Source of the DNA: Ramlibacter rhizophilus
Lineage (GTDB): Bacteria > Pseudomonadota > Gammaproteobacteria > Burkholderiales > Burkholderiaceae_C
Length of the DNA: 64,000 nucleotides
Reading direction: 5' to 3'
NCBI RefSeq assembly: GCF_004681965.1
Contig: NZ_SMLL01000004.1
Location: 310,001 to 374,000 of the forward strand
In this document: piece after piece, positions 45,053 to 53,946 of the stretch
Layout of the letters: each line of letters starts with the position of its first letter
How positions within the stretch are numbered: the first letter of the stretch is position 1
Notes under the pieces: generated by a model
Seen by the model: only the letters and a program-made list of their open reading frames with translations
The model's database searches: none
What the model was told of the DNA's origin: nothing
Program-made: the position numbers and the translations under genes

Positions 45053-48034
45053 ATGCCCGAAACACCCACTGCTCCCCCCCACCTGGGCCGACGCACGCAG
45101 CGCGTCGAAGACCGTCCGCTGCTGACGGGCCGCGGCCGTTACGGTGACGACGCGCCCGTGCGCCCCGGCACCCTGCACGCAGCGGTGCTGCGCTCGCCGC
45201 ATGCCCATGCCCGCCTGCTGGGCGTTCGTGCCGACAAGGCGCTGGCCCTGCCCGGCGTGCGCGCCGTGCTGACCGGCGCCGACGTGCAACGCTGGTCCAA
45301 GCCCTTCATCGTCGGCGTGAAGGCGCCGATGGAGCTGTGGGCGCTGGCCGTGGACAAGGTGCGCTACGTGGGAGAGCCGGTCGCCGTGGTGGTGGCCGAG
45401 AGCCGCTACCTCGCGGAGGACGCGCTGGACCTGCTGGAGGCCGACTACGAGACGCTGCCGCCGGTCGTGGACATCCGCGCCGCCATCGCCGAGGGCGCAC
45501 CGGTGCTGCACGAGAAGGTCGGCAGCAACGTGGTGAGCGACCGCAGCTTCCGCTACGGCGACCCCGAACAGGCCTTCGCCCGCGCGCCGCACCACGTCGC
45601 GCTCACGGTCGACTACCCGCGCAACTCCTGCACGCCGATCGAATGCGCGGTGGTGGTGGCGGAGTTCCTGTCCGAGCAGGACGGCTACGACGTGCAGTCC
45701 AACTTCATGGGCCCGTTCTCGCTGCACACCGTGATGGCGATGGCGCTCAAGGTGCCGGGCAACAAGCTGCGCCACCGCACCTTCCCGGATTCGGGCGGCA
45801 GCTTTGGGGTCAAGCAGGCCGTGCTCAATCCGGCGGTGCTGATGTGCCTGGCGGCGCGCAAGGCCGGCGCCCCCGTCAAGTGGGTGGAAGACCGCCTCGA
45901 GCACCTGACCGCCGCCACCTCGGCCACCGGCCGCCTGTGCCACGCGGCGGCGGCGGTGGAAGCCGACGGCCGCATCACCGCCTTGTCGCTGGACCAGTTC
46001 GACGACTGCGGCGGCTACCTGCGCGCCCCCGAGCCGGCCACCTTCTACCGCATGCACGGCTGCCTGACCGGCGCCTATGACATCCCCAACCTCAGCGTGC
46101 GCAACCGGGTGGTGCTGACCAGCCGGACGCCCTCCGGGCTGGTGCGCGGCTTCGGCGGACCGCAGGTGTACTTCGCGCTGGAGCGCCTGGTGCAGCGCAT
46201 CGCGGTCGAACTGAACCTCGACCCGCTGGACATCTACCGCCGCAACTTCATTCCGCGCGAGGCGTTTCCCTACCGGGCCGCCGCCGGCGCGCTGATCGAT
46301 TCCGGCGACTACCAGCGCGCCCTGGAGCTGGCACTGCGCGAGGGCCGCCTCGACGAACTGCGCCAGCGCCAGGCCGCCGCCCGCGCCGAGGGCCGGCTGT
46401 ACGGCATCGGCTTCTCCGCCATCGTGGAGCCCTCCGTCTCGAACATGGGCTACATCACGACGGTGCTGCCGCGCGAGCAGCGCGCCAAGGCGGGTCCGAA
46501 GAACGGCGCCATCGCCGCGGCCACCGTGAGCATCGATCCGCTGGGCGGCCTGAGCGTGGTCATCGCGTCCGCGCCGGCCGGCCAGGGCCACCGCACCGTG
46601 TGCGCCCAGCTGGCGGCCGACGTGTTCGGCCTCGAGCCGGACGAGGTGTCGGTGAACATCGAGTTCGACACCGCCAAGGACGCTTGGTCGGTCGCCGCCG
46701 GCAACTACTCCAGTCGCTTCGCCGGTGCTGTGGCCGGCACGCTGCACCTGGCCTGCCAGCGCCTGCGGGACAAGCTCGCGCGTATCGCCGCCGCGCAGTT
46801 CGGATGCGAGCCCGACCAGGTCGTCTTCGCGGGCGGCAAGGTCTATCCGGAGGATGCGCCCGAGCGCGGCCAGCCCTTCGGCCGTCTGGCGGCCAGCCCG
46901 CACTGGGCGCCCGCCCTGCTGCCCGAGGGCGAGCCCGTGGGCCTGCGCGAGACGGCCTTCTGGACCCCGCCGCAGCTCACGGCCCCGGACGAGGACGACC
47001 GCGTCAACACCTCGGCGGCCTACGGCTTCGCCTTCGACATCTGCGCCGTCGAGGTGGACCGCGCCACCGGCCGCGTGCGCATCGACCGCTACGTGACCAC
47101 GCACGACGCCGGCACCCTGCTGAACCCGGCCCTGGCCGACGGCCAGATCCGCGGCGCCTTCGCCCAGGGACTGGGCGCCGCGCTGATGGAGGAGTTCCGC
47201 TATGGCAGCGACGGCAGCTTCCAGTCCGGCACCTTCGCCGACTACCTGGTGCCCACCACCTGCGAGGTGCCCGACCCGGTCATCGTGCACCTGGAGACCC
47301 CCAGCCCCTTCACGCCGCTGGGCGCCAAGGGACTGGGCGAGGGCAACAACATGAGCACGCCGCCGTGCATCGCCAACGCCGTGGCCGACGCGCTGGGCGT
47401 GGCCAGCGTCACGCTGCCGCTGACCCCCTCGCGCGTGATGGACCTGCTGGGCATGGACGATCCGCCGCCCTCCGGGGGCGCCATGCCGGCCCGGCCCGCG
47501 GGTGGCAAGGCCGGCAAGGCCGGCAAGGCGCTGGCGGCGCAGGGCGAGATCCTGCTGCCGGCCGAACCCGAGGCGGTGTTCGCCGTGCTGCTCGACCCGG
47601 CGGCCCTGGCCAAGGTGATCCCGGGGTGCCACGCGCTGCAGCAGACCGGCCCCAACCGCTACCGCGCGGACGTGACGGTGGGCGTGGGCATGATCAAGGC
47701 GCGCTACGCCGCCGAGATCGCGCTGAGCGACCTGGAGCCGCCGCGCCGCCTGCGGCTGGCCGGCTCCGGCCTGTCCAGCATGGGCGCGGCCCAGGGCGCT
47801 GGCCTGGTCACGCTCGAACCGCGCGATGGCGGCACGCTGCTGCGCTACGACTACGAGGCCGAAGTCTCGGGCAAGGTGGCGGCCGTGGGTGGCCGCATGC
47901 TGGAGGGTGCGGCCAGGATCGTGCTGCGCGAGCTGTTCGAGCAACTCGGTCGGCAGGCCGGCGGCAAAGGCGCCAGCGCGCCTGCTGGCTCCTGGTGGGC
48001 ACGCCTGCTGGCGGGCCTGGGGGTGGCGCGATGA
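45053..48034 (+). CDS. hmfA: 2-furoyl-CoA dehydrogenase large subunit (molybdopterin), fused to a CoxG domain
   Basis: A 993-residue xanthine-oxidase-family large subunit. Residues 1-~785 hold the molybdenum hydroxylase: RYVGEPVAVVVAE, GGSFGVKQ, VRGFGGPQ and the catalytic GAKGLGEGNN with Glu763. From about residue 827 a second domain (GEILLPAEPEAVFAVLLDP, KVIPGCHAL) is a CoxG/SRPBCC domain, normally a separate maturation protein. The complex would hydroxylate furoyl-CoA at C5. The call rests on its place in an hmfABCD-F-G-E order; by sequence alone it is only a CoA/aromatic molybdenum hydroxylase. Its stop overlaps hmfB. Confidence 0.75.
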   Translation: MPETPTAPPHLGRRTQRVEDRPLLTGRGRYGDDAPVRPGTLHAAVLRSPHAHARLLGVRADKALALPGVRAVLTGADVQRWSKPFIVGVKAPMELWALAVDKVRYVGEPVAVVVAESRYLAEDALDLLEADYETLPPVVDIRAAIAEGAPVLHEKVGSNVVSDRSFRYGDPEQAFARAPHHVALTVDYPRNSCTPIECAVVVAEFLSEQDGYDVQSNFMGPFSLHTVMAMALKVPGNKLRHRTFPDSGGSFGVKQAVLNPAVLMCLAARKAGAPVKWVEDRLEHLTAATSATGRLCHAAAAVEADGRITALSLDQFDDCGGYLRAPEPATFYRMHGCLTGAYDIPNLSVRNRVVLTSRTPSGLVRGFGGPQVYFALERLVQRIAVELNLDPLDIYRRNFIPREAFPYRAAAGALIDSGDYQRALELALREGRLDELRQRQAAARAEGRLYGIGFSAIVEPSVSNMGYITTVLPREQRAKAGPKNGAIAAATVSIDPLGGLSVVIASAPAGQGHRTVCAQLAADVFGLEPDEVSVNIEFDTAKDAWSVAAGNYSSRFAGAVAGTLHLACQRLRDKLARIAAAQFGCEPDQVVFAGGKVYPEDAPERGQPFGRLAASPHWAPALLPEGEPVGLRETAFWTPPQLTAPDEDDRVNTSAAYGFAFDICAVEVDRATGRVRIDRYVTTHDAGTLLNPALADGQIRGAFAQGLGAALMEEFRYGSDGSFQSGTFADYLVPTTCEVPDPVIVHLETPSPFTPLGAKGLGEGNNMSTPPCIANAVADALGVASVTLPLTPSRVMDLLGMDDPPPSGGAMPARPAGGKAGKAGKALAAQGEILLPAEPEAVFAVLLDPAALAKVIPGCHALQQTGPNRYRADVTVGVGMIKARYAAEIALSDLEPPRRLRLAGSGLSSMGAAQGAGLVTLEPRDGGTLLRYDYEAEVSGKVAAVGGRMLEGAARIVLRELFEQLGRQAGGKGASAPAGSWWARLLAGLGVAR

Positions 48035-48861
48035 AGCCCGCAGCCTTCGACTACGTGCGCGCGGAAACCGCCGACGAAGCGGTGCAACAGCTCAAGGCGC
48101 TCGGCCCCGAGGCCCGCATCCTGGCCGGCGGCCAGTCGCTGATGGCCGTGCTCAACATGCGGCTGGCGCAGCCCAGCGTGCTGATCGACATCTCGCGCAG
48201 CGACGAACTGAACTTCGTGCGCAGCGAAGGCGGCATGCTGGCCGTGGGGGCGGCGGCCACGCAGGGGAGCGTGGAATGGCGCCCGACCCTGGCGCGCGAA
48301 GTGCCGCTGCTGTCGCAGGCCTTCCCCTTCATCTCGCATTTCCAGGTGCGCAACCGCGGGACCGTGTGCGGCTCCGTGGCCCACGCCGACCCGAGCGCCG
48401 AGATCCCGCTGGTGCTGCTGGCGCTGGGCGGCGAGGTGGTGCTGCGCAACGCGAAAAAGCGCCGCACCCTGCCCGCGGCCGAGTTTTTCCAGGGCATGCT
48501 GATGACGGCGCGCGCGCCCGACGAGCTGCTCGAGCAGGTGCGCTTCCCGCTGGCCCAGCCGGGCCAGCGCAGCGCCTTCGCGGAGTTCTCGAGCCGGCAT
48601 GGCGACTTCGCCATCGTTTCGGCGGCCGCCGTGCTCGACGCGCGCGGCCTGTGCCTCGCCATCGGCGGCGTGTCCGACCGGCCACGCCTGGCGCAGTGGC
48701 CGGCCGGCCTGCGCGGCGCCGAGCTGGCCGCCGCCCTCAACGACTTTGCCTGGGAGCTCGAAGCCCAGGACGACGCGCACGCCAGCGCCACCTTCCGCCG
48801 CCACCTCGTGCGCCAGCTCGGCGCGCAGGTGATCGCCCAAGCCACGGAGACTCCCCGATGA
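48031..48861 (+). CDS. hmfB: 2-furoyl-CoA dehydrogenase FAD-binding subunit
   Basis: A 276-residue medium subunit of the molybdenum hydroxylase. FAD contacts are AGGQSLMAVLNMRLAQP (residues about 32-48) and the QVRNRGTVCGSVAHADPSAE region. It lacks the extra [4Fe-4S] insertion found in 4-hydroxybenzoyl-CoA reductase, which argues against that reductase. It overlaps its neighbours by four bases at each end (ATGA), so the three subunits are translated together. Confidence 0.8.
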   Translation: MKPAAFDYVRAETADEAVQQLKALGPEARILAGGQSLMAVLNMRLAQPSVLIDISRSDELNFVRSEGGMLAVGAAATQGSVEWRPTLAREVPLLSQAFPFISHFQVRNRGTVCGSVAHADPSAEIPLVLLALGGEVVLRNAKKRRTLPAAEFFQGMLMTARAPDELLEQVRFPLAQPGQRSAFAEFSSRHGDFAIVSAAAVLDARGLCLAIGGVSDRPRLAQWPAGLRGAELAAALNDFAWELEAQDDAHASATFRRHLVRQLGAQVIAQATETPR

Positions 48862-49379
48862 AGCAGTGCACCCGCGACCGCCAGCACACCGTGCGGCTGA
48901 CGCTCAATGGCGCCGCACGCAGCGCCGCCTGCGAGCCCCGCATGCTGCTGTCCGACTTCCTGCGCGAAGGCCTGGGCGCGACCGGCACGCACGTGGGCTG
49001 CGAGCACGGCGTGTGCGGCGCCTGCACGGTGCAGATCGACGGCGTGGCCGGCCGCTCCTGCCTGGCGCTGGCGCTGCAGGTCGACGGCCGCCGCGTCGAC
49101 ACGGTCGAGGGCCTGTGCGATGCCGATGGGCCGATGTCCGACCTGCAGGAGGCCTTCAAGCGCCACCACGCCCTGCAGTGCGGCTTCTGCACCGCCGGCA
49201 TCCTCATGAGCTGCGACGACTACCTGCGCCGCGTCCCTCATCCCAGCGAAGCCCAGGTGCGCGACATGCTGTCGGGCCATCTGTGCCGCTGCACCGGCTA
49301 CACGCCCATCGTGGCGGCGGTGCTCGAAACCGCGTCGCTGCGCCGCCAGGCCGCGGCCGCCCCCCACACCGGAGACTGA
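48858..49379 (+). CDS. hmfC: 2-furoyl-CoA dehydrogenase [2Fe-2S] subunit
   Basis: A 173-residue small subunit. The plant-type cluster is bound by Cys48, Cys53, Cys56 and Cys68 (GCEHGVCGACTV), and the second by Cys108, Cys111, Cys143 and Cys145 (QCGFCTAGI, CRCTGY). Gln107 is in place for contact with the molybdopterin. It transfers electrons from the molybdenum site to FAD. It lies three bases before hmfD. Confidence 0.82.
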   Translation: MKQCTRDRQHTVRLTLNGAARSAACEPRMLLSDFLREGLGATGTHVGCEHGVCGACTVQIDGVAGRSCLALALQVDGRRVDTVEGLCDADGPMSDLQEAFKRHHALQCGFCTAGILMSCDDYLRRVPHPSEAQVRDMLSGHLCRCTGYTPIVAAVLETASLRRQAAAAPHTGD

Positions 49380-49382
49380 TCC

Positions 49383-50960
49383 ATGCTCGACCTCGGTACG
49401 ACCTTCCTGCAAAGCGTCGAACGCAGCCCGCACGCGCTCGCCCTGGTGGACAGCGGCGTGCGCCTCACCTATGCGCAGTGGCACGAGCAGATCGCCCGCA
49501 CCGTGGCCGGTCTGCAGCGCCTGGGGCTCGGCCGCGGCGACCGGCTCCTGTCGGTGCTGCAGAACCGCCACCAGGCGGCCACGCTGCACTGGGCCTGCCA
49601 GTTCCTGGGCGCGGTGATCGTGCCGCTGAACTGGCGCGCCAAGTCCGACGAGATCGACTACTGCCTGGCCGACGCCGAGGCCAAGGCCGTGTTCTTCGAC
49701 GCCTCCAGCGAGGAGGCCACCCGTGCCAGCGGCGGCGCCCGCGGGCTGCCGCGCATCGGCGTCGGCCCGCTCGAAGGCCAGGATGCCACCTTGGACTGGG
49801 ACGCCCTGCTGGCGGGGCCCGCGTCGCCCCTGCAGGCCGCGGCCGATGCCGAGGACCTGTCGCTGATGCTCTACACCTCGGGCACCACCGGCAAACCCAA
49901 GGGCGTGCCGCGCCGCCACCGCCAGGAGCGCGCCGCGGCGCTGGCGCACGTGGCGCAGAACCTGTACCGCCGCGGTGACCGCACCCTGGGCGTGATGCCC
50001 CTGTACCACACGATGGGCGTGCGCTCCCTGCTCGCCATGGCCCTGGTCGACGGCGTGTTCGCCTGCCTGCCCCGCTTCGACGCGAAGGCGGCGCTGGCCC
50101 TGGTCGAGGCCGAGCGCCTGACCTGCCTGTACCTGGTGCCCACCCTTTACCACGACCTCCTGACCCAGCGCGAGCGCGCCGGGCACGGCACCGGCCCCGG
50201 GCCCGACATCGCCTCGGTGAAGAAACTCGGCTTTGCCGGCGCCCCCATGCACGACGCGCTACTCAAGCGCCTGCAGGCGGCCTTCGAGCCCGAGCTCTTC
50301 GTCAACCACTACGGCTCCTCGGAGGTGTACACCTTCTCGATCGACCAGCAGGCGCTGGACAAACCCGGCAGCGCCGGCCGCGCCGGCATCAACACCCGGC
50401 TGCGCGTGGTGCGCCTGGACTCGTCCGATGCGGGTGACCGCGTGGCCCCCGGGGTCGAGGGCCAGATCATTGCCGACCTGCGTGGCGACGAAGCCTTCGA
50501 GGGCTACTGGAAACGCGAGGACGCCAATGCCAAGTCGCTGCGCGGCGGCTGGTACTTCACCGGCGATACCGGCTACTTCGACGAAGACGGCGACCTGTAC
50601 GTCACCGGCCGGGTGGACGACATGATCATCAGCGGCGGCGAGAACATCTCGCCGGTCGACATCGAGTCCGTCATCTCCTTGTGCCCCGGCGTGGGCGAAG
50701 TGGCCGTGGCCGGCCTGGCGGACGAGCGCTGGGGACAGCGTGTCGTGGCCTTCGTCACCACCCGCGAGGGCGGCGGGTCGCTGGACGCGCAGGCACTGGA
50801 TGCGCACTGCCGCAGCTCCGACCTGCCCAACTTCAAGCGGCCGCGCGAGTACGTGTTCGTCTCCGAGATCCCCAAGTCCCCCGTCGGCAAGGTGCTGCGC
50901 CGCAAGCTCGTGGCTGGCGAGTACACGCCCCTGCAGGCAGGCGAGAACCGCTCCGCCTGA
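49383..50960 (+). CDS. hmfD: 2-furoyl-CoA synthetase (AMP-forming acyl-CoA ligase)
   Basis: A 525-residue ANL-superfamily ligase. YTSGTTGKPKGVPRRH is the phosphate-binding loop, NHYGSSEVYTFS the A5 region, GDTGYFDEDGDLYVTGRVDD the hinge and KSPVGKVLRRKL the C-terminal catalytic lysine. It would activate 2-furoate with ATP and CoA. The gene sits between the dehydrogenase subunits and the decarboxylase, as expected for hmfD; benzoate-type substrates cannot be ruled out on sequence alone. Confidence 0.78.
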   Translation: MLDLGTTFLQSVERSPHALALVDSGVRLTYAQWHEQIARTVAGLQRLGLGRGDRLLSVLQNRHQAATLHWACQFLGAVIVPLNWRAKSDEIDYCLADAEAKAVFFDASSEEATRASGGARGLPRIGVGPLEGQDATLDWDALLAGPASPLQAAADAEDLSLMLYTSGTTGKPKGVPRRHRQERAAALAHVAQNLYRRGDRTLGVMPLYHTMGVRSLLAMALVDGVFACLPRFDAKAALALVEAERLTCLYLVPTLYHDLLTQRERAGHGTGPGPDIASVKKLGFAGAPMHDALLKRLQAAFEPELFVNHYGSSEVYTFSIDQQALDKPGSAGRAGINTRLRVVRLDSSDAGDRVAPGVEGQIIADLRGDEAFEGYWKREDANAKSLRGGWYFTGDTGYFDEDGDLYVTGRVDDMIISGGENISPVDIESVISLCPGVGEVAVAGLADERWGQRVVAFVTTREGGGSLDAQALDAHCRSSDLPNFKRPREYVFVSEIPKSPVGKVLRRKLVAGEYTPLQAGENRSA

Positions 50961-50986
50961 ATCCGACTCCTCCCCCGTATCCGCCC

Positions 50987-52438
50987 ATGACCACCTCCGC
51001 CCCCGCTCCCTACTCCGACCTGCGCCGCTGGCTCGCCCACCTGTCCGACACCGGCCGCGTGGCCGTCATTCGCGAAGGCGTGAAGCTGGAACACCAGCTG
51101 GCCGCCATCGCCAAGCGGCTCGATGGGCGGCAGGCCGCCTACTTCCCCCGCCCCGGCGGGCACGAGGTGCCGGTGGTCTCGGGCTTCATGTCGCGCCGCG
51201 GCTGGATCGCCGAAGCCATGGGCGTGCCCGAGTCGCAACTGCTGCAGCGCTTTCGCCATGCCGCCGAGAACCCCCTGCCCTGGCAGGAAGTGCCGGGGGG
51301 CGAGGCGCTGTGCCAGCAGGTGGTGCACAAGGGCGTCGATCCGCGCCAGGTGCTGCCCATCCCCACCCACAGCGAGCACGACAACGGCCCCTACATCACC
51401 GCCGGCCTGGTGATCGCCCGCAACCCGAAGACCGGGGTGCAGAACGTCTCCATCAACCGGATTCAGGTCCACGCCAAGGACCGCATGGCCCTGCTGATGC
51501 TGCCGCGCCACCTGTGGGCCTTCTACAAGGAGGCCGAGGCGCGCCAGCAGCCGCTGGAAGTGGCGGTGGCGATCGGCGTGGATCCGCTCACGCTGCTGGC
51601 CTCGCAGGCCATCGCCCCGCTCGACTGCGACGAGCTGGAGATCGCCGGAGCCCTGCACGGCGCGCCGCTGCGCGTGGCCAGGTGCCTGACCAACGACGTG
51701 CGCGTGCCGGCCGACGCCGAGGTGGTGATCGAAGGCCGCATCCTGCCGGGGGTCAAGGAGCTGGAAGGCCCGTTCGGCGAGTTCCCCAAGTACTACAGCG
51801 CGCGCGAGCACCGCGAGGTGATCCAGGTGGACGCCATCAGCCATCGCCGCGATCCGGTCTTCCACACCATCGTGCCGGCCGAGATGGAGCACCTCCTGCT
51901 GGGCTCCATCCCGCGCGAGGCGACGCTGCTGGCGCACCTGCAGCGCAGCTTCCCCAACGTGCTGGACGTGCACCTGTCCATCGGCGGCGTCGGCCGCTAC
52001 CACCTGTTCGTGAAGATCAGGAAGACCCACGAGGGCCAGCCCAAGAACGTGATCTGCGCGGCCTTCGGCGCCCACTACGACATCAAGCAGGTGGTGGTGG
52101 TGGACGACGACGTCGAGGTGCACGACCCGCTGCAGGTGGAATGGGCCGTGGCCACGCGCTTCCAGGCGGACCGCGATCTGGTCGTGATCGCCGGGGCGCA
52201 AGGCTCGGTGCTCGATCCCTCCACCACGGTGGGGCAGGAATTCGGCGAGGACAGCGCGCCGCCGTCCCACCTGCAGGGCATGAGCGCCAAGATGGGCCTG
52301 GACGCCACCCGGCCGGTGGTCTACCACGAGCACGTCTTCACCAAGGTGCGCGTGCCGGGCGAGGACACCGAAGACCTGGCCGCACAGATCGACACCTCGG
52401 CCCGCGTCGACTTCATGACCGGCGAGGTGCAGAGATGA
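50987..52438 (+). CDS. hmfF: 2,5-furandicarboxylate decarboxylase (UbiD family)
   Basis: A 483-residue UbiD-family prenylated-FMN decarboxylase. ELEGPFGEFPKYY carries the paired catalytic glutamates, and the partner Arg is expected in INRIQVHAKDRM. IPTHSEHDNGPYITAGL is close to HmfF-type proteins. It would convert furan-2,5-dicarboxylate to 2-furoate plus CO2. Its neighbour hmfG supplies the cofactor and overlaps its stop. Presence with hmfABCD and E makes HmfF the best call; vanillate or hydroxybenzoate decarboxylase is the alternative. Confidence 0.8.
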   Translation: MTTSAPAPYSDLRRWLAHLSDTGRVAVIREGVKLEHQLAAIAKRLDGRQAAYFPRPGGHEVPVVSGFMSRRGWIAEAMGVPESQLLQRFRHAAENPLPWQEVPGGEALCQQVVHKGVDPRQVLPIPTHSEHDNGPYITAGLVIARNPKTGVQNVSINRIQVHAKDRMALLMLPRHLWAFYKEAEARQQPLEVAVAIGVDPLTLLASQAIAPLDCDELEIAGALHGAPLRVARCLTNDVRVPADAEVVIEGRILPGVKELEGPFGEFPKYYSAREHREVIQVDAISHRRDPVFHTIVPAEMEHLLLGSIPREATLLAHLQRSFPNVLDVHLSIGGVGRYHLFVKIRKTHEGQPKNVICAAFGAHYDIKQVVVVDDDVEVHDPLQVEWAVATRFQADRDLVVIAGAQGSVLDPSTTVGQEFGEDSAPPSHLQGMSAKMGLDATRPVVYHEHVFTKVRVPGEDTEDLAAQIDTSARVDFMTGEVQR

Positions 52439-53049
52439 CCACGAGGCGCCTGATCGTGGCGATCACGGGCGCCAGCGGTGCCATCTACGGCATCCGCCTG
52501 CTGCAGGTGCTGCGCGCCCTTCCCGGGTGGGAGACGCACCTGGTGATGTCCGCCTCCGGCGCGCTCACCGCCTCGCAGGAGGTGGACCTCAAGCGCAGCG
52601 AGATCGAGGCCCTGGCCGACGAAGTGCACAGCGTCAAGGACATCGGCGCCACCGTCTCCAGCGGGTCCTTCCGCACCGCCGGCATGGTGGTGGCGCCCTG
52701 CTCGATGAAGACGCTGGCCGGCATCGCGCATGGGTTGGCCGACAACCTGGTCAGCCGCGCCGCCGACGTGGTGCTGAAGGAACGCCGGCGGCTGGTGCTG
52801 CTGGCGCGCGAGACGCCGCTGAACCTGGCGCACCTGCGCAACATGACCGCTGTGACCGAGATGGGCGCCATCGTGTTCCCGCCCGTGCCGGCGTTCTACG
52901 TGCGTCCCGCGTCGCTGGACGACATGGTCAACCACACCGTCGGCCGCGTGCTGGACCTGTTCGACGTGGACCACAGCGATCTCGTCAAGCGCTGGGAGGG
53001 CCTGCGCCGGTCCGAGCCCGCCGCACGGGTGCACGAGCCCCATGCCTGA
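52435..53049 (+). CDS. hmfG: UbiX-type flavin prenyltransferase
   Basis: A 204-residue UbiX homologue starting RRLIVAITGASGAIYGIRLL, the FMN-binding loop. VVAPCSMKTLAGIAHGLADNL and PLNLAHLRNM are conserved active-site segments. It prenylates FMN to make the cofactor that UbiD-type enzymes need. It overlaps the decarboxylase gene by four bases, so the two are a functional pair. The ubiquinone-pathway ubiX is presumably elsewhere. Confidence 0.87.
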   Translation: MTTRRLIVAITGASGAIYGIRLLQVLRALPGWETHLVMSASGALTASQEVDLKRSEIEALADEVHSVKDIGATVSSGSFRTAGMVVAPCSMKTLAGIAHGLADNLVSRAADVVLKERRRLVLLARETPLNLAHLRNMTAVTEMGAIVFPPVPAFYVRPASLDDMVNHTVGRVLDLFDVDHSDLVKRWEGLRRSEPAARVHEPHA

Positions 53050-53088
53050 ATCACCTCTCCAGTTCCATCCATTCCCAAGAGACCTTCC

Positions 53089-53895
53089 ATGACCCGACTG
53101 ACCCACCCCGCCCAGACCCTGCTCGAAGAACTGGACGGCTTCAGCGTCCAGATCGACGCCGCGCGCGAGCGCGCCGACATCGTGCTGCACCGCCCGCCCT
53201 TCAACATCATCTCCATGGCCCAGCGCGACCAGCTGCGCCTGGTGTTCGAGTCCCTGGACGAGAACCCGGCCGTGCGGGTGATCGTGCTGCGCGCCCAAGG
53301 CGAGCACTTCTCCAGCGGCGGCGACATCAAGGGCTTCCTGGAAGCGTCACCGGAGCACGTCTCCAAGCTGGCCTGGAACATCGCCGCGCCCGCGCGCTGC
53401 AGCAAGCCGGTGATCGCCGCCAACCGCGGCTACTGCTTCGGTGTCGGCTTCGAGATCTCGCTGGCCTGCGACTTCCGCCTGGTGACCGACACCACGCGCT
53501 ACGCCCTGCCCGAGCAGAAGCTGGGGCAGATCCCCGGCTCCGGCGGATCGGCCCGCCTGCAGAAGATGGTGGGCATCACCCGCACCAAGGACATCGTGAT
53601 GCGCTCGCGCCGCATTCCCGGCCAGCAGGCCTACGAGTGGGGCGTGGCCACCGAATGCGTGCCCGATGCCGAGCTGGAAGCGGCCACCGATCGCCTGGTC
53701 GACGAGCTGCGCGCCTTCTCGCCCATCGCGCAGCGCACCGCCAAGAAGCTGCTCAACGACACCGAAGACTCCACGCTGACCGTGGCCATCGAGCTGGAAG
53801 GCCATTGCTACAGCCGGCTGCGCAGCTCCGATGACTTCCGCGAGGGCGTCGAGGCCTTCCACGGCAAACGCAATCCCAAGTTCGTCGGCTCCTGA
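53089..53895 (+). CDS. hmfE: 2-oxoglutaroyl-CoA hydrolase, HmfE-like crotonase
   Basis: A 268-residue crotonase-fold protein ending the furan operon. GEHFSSGGDIKGF and CFGVGFEISLACDF form the oxyanion hole; LPEQKLGQIPGSGG has the first catalytic Glu, while the second is Asp in TRTKDIVM. In the Cupriavidus furoate pathway HmfE turns 2-oxoglutaroyl-CoA into 2-oxoglutarate and CoA. The match is by position, fold and the presence of a close paralogue at 37372. It starts 40 bp after hmfG. Confidence 0.72.
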   Translation: MTRLTHPAQTLLEELDGFSVQIDAARERADIVLHRPPFNIISMAQRDQLRLVFESLDENPAVRVIVLRAQGEHFSSGGDIKGFLEASPEHVSKLAWNIAAPARCSKPVIAANRGYCFGVGFEISLACDFRLVTDTTRYALPEQKLGQIPGSGGSARLQKMVGITRTKDIVMRSRRIPGQQAYEWGVATECVPDAELEAATDRLVDELRAFSPIAQRTAKKLLNDTEDSTLTVAIELEGHCYSRLRSSDDFREGVEAFHGKRNPKFVGS

Positions 53896-53946
53896 ACGTC
53901 AGGTCGGCTCCGACGGTGCGACGGCAAGGTTCCTTCAGGAGGATCA

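Noticed and set aside
44711-47944. Over 1000-codon minus-strand frame opposite hmfA
   Set aside because: His/Gly/Ala/Arg-rich shadow of a clearly coding plus-strand molybdenum hydroxylase.
48031-49379. 4-hydroxybenzoyl-CoA reductase as identity of the molybdenum enzyme
   Set aside because: The FAD subunit is short and lacks the extra iron-sulfur insertion of that reductase, and the UbiD/UbiX plus HmfE-like neighbours fit the furan pathway better.
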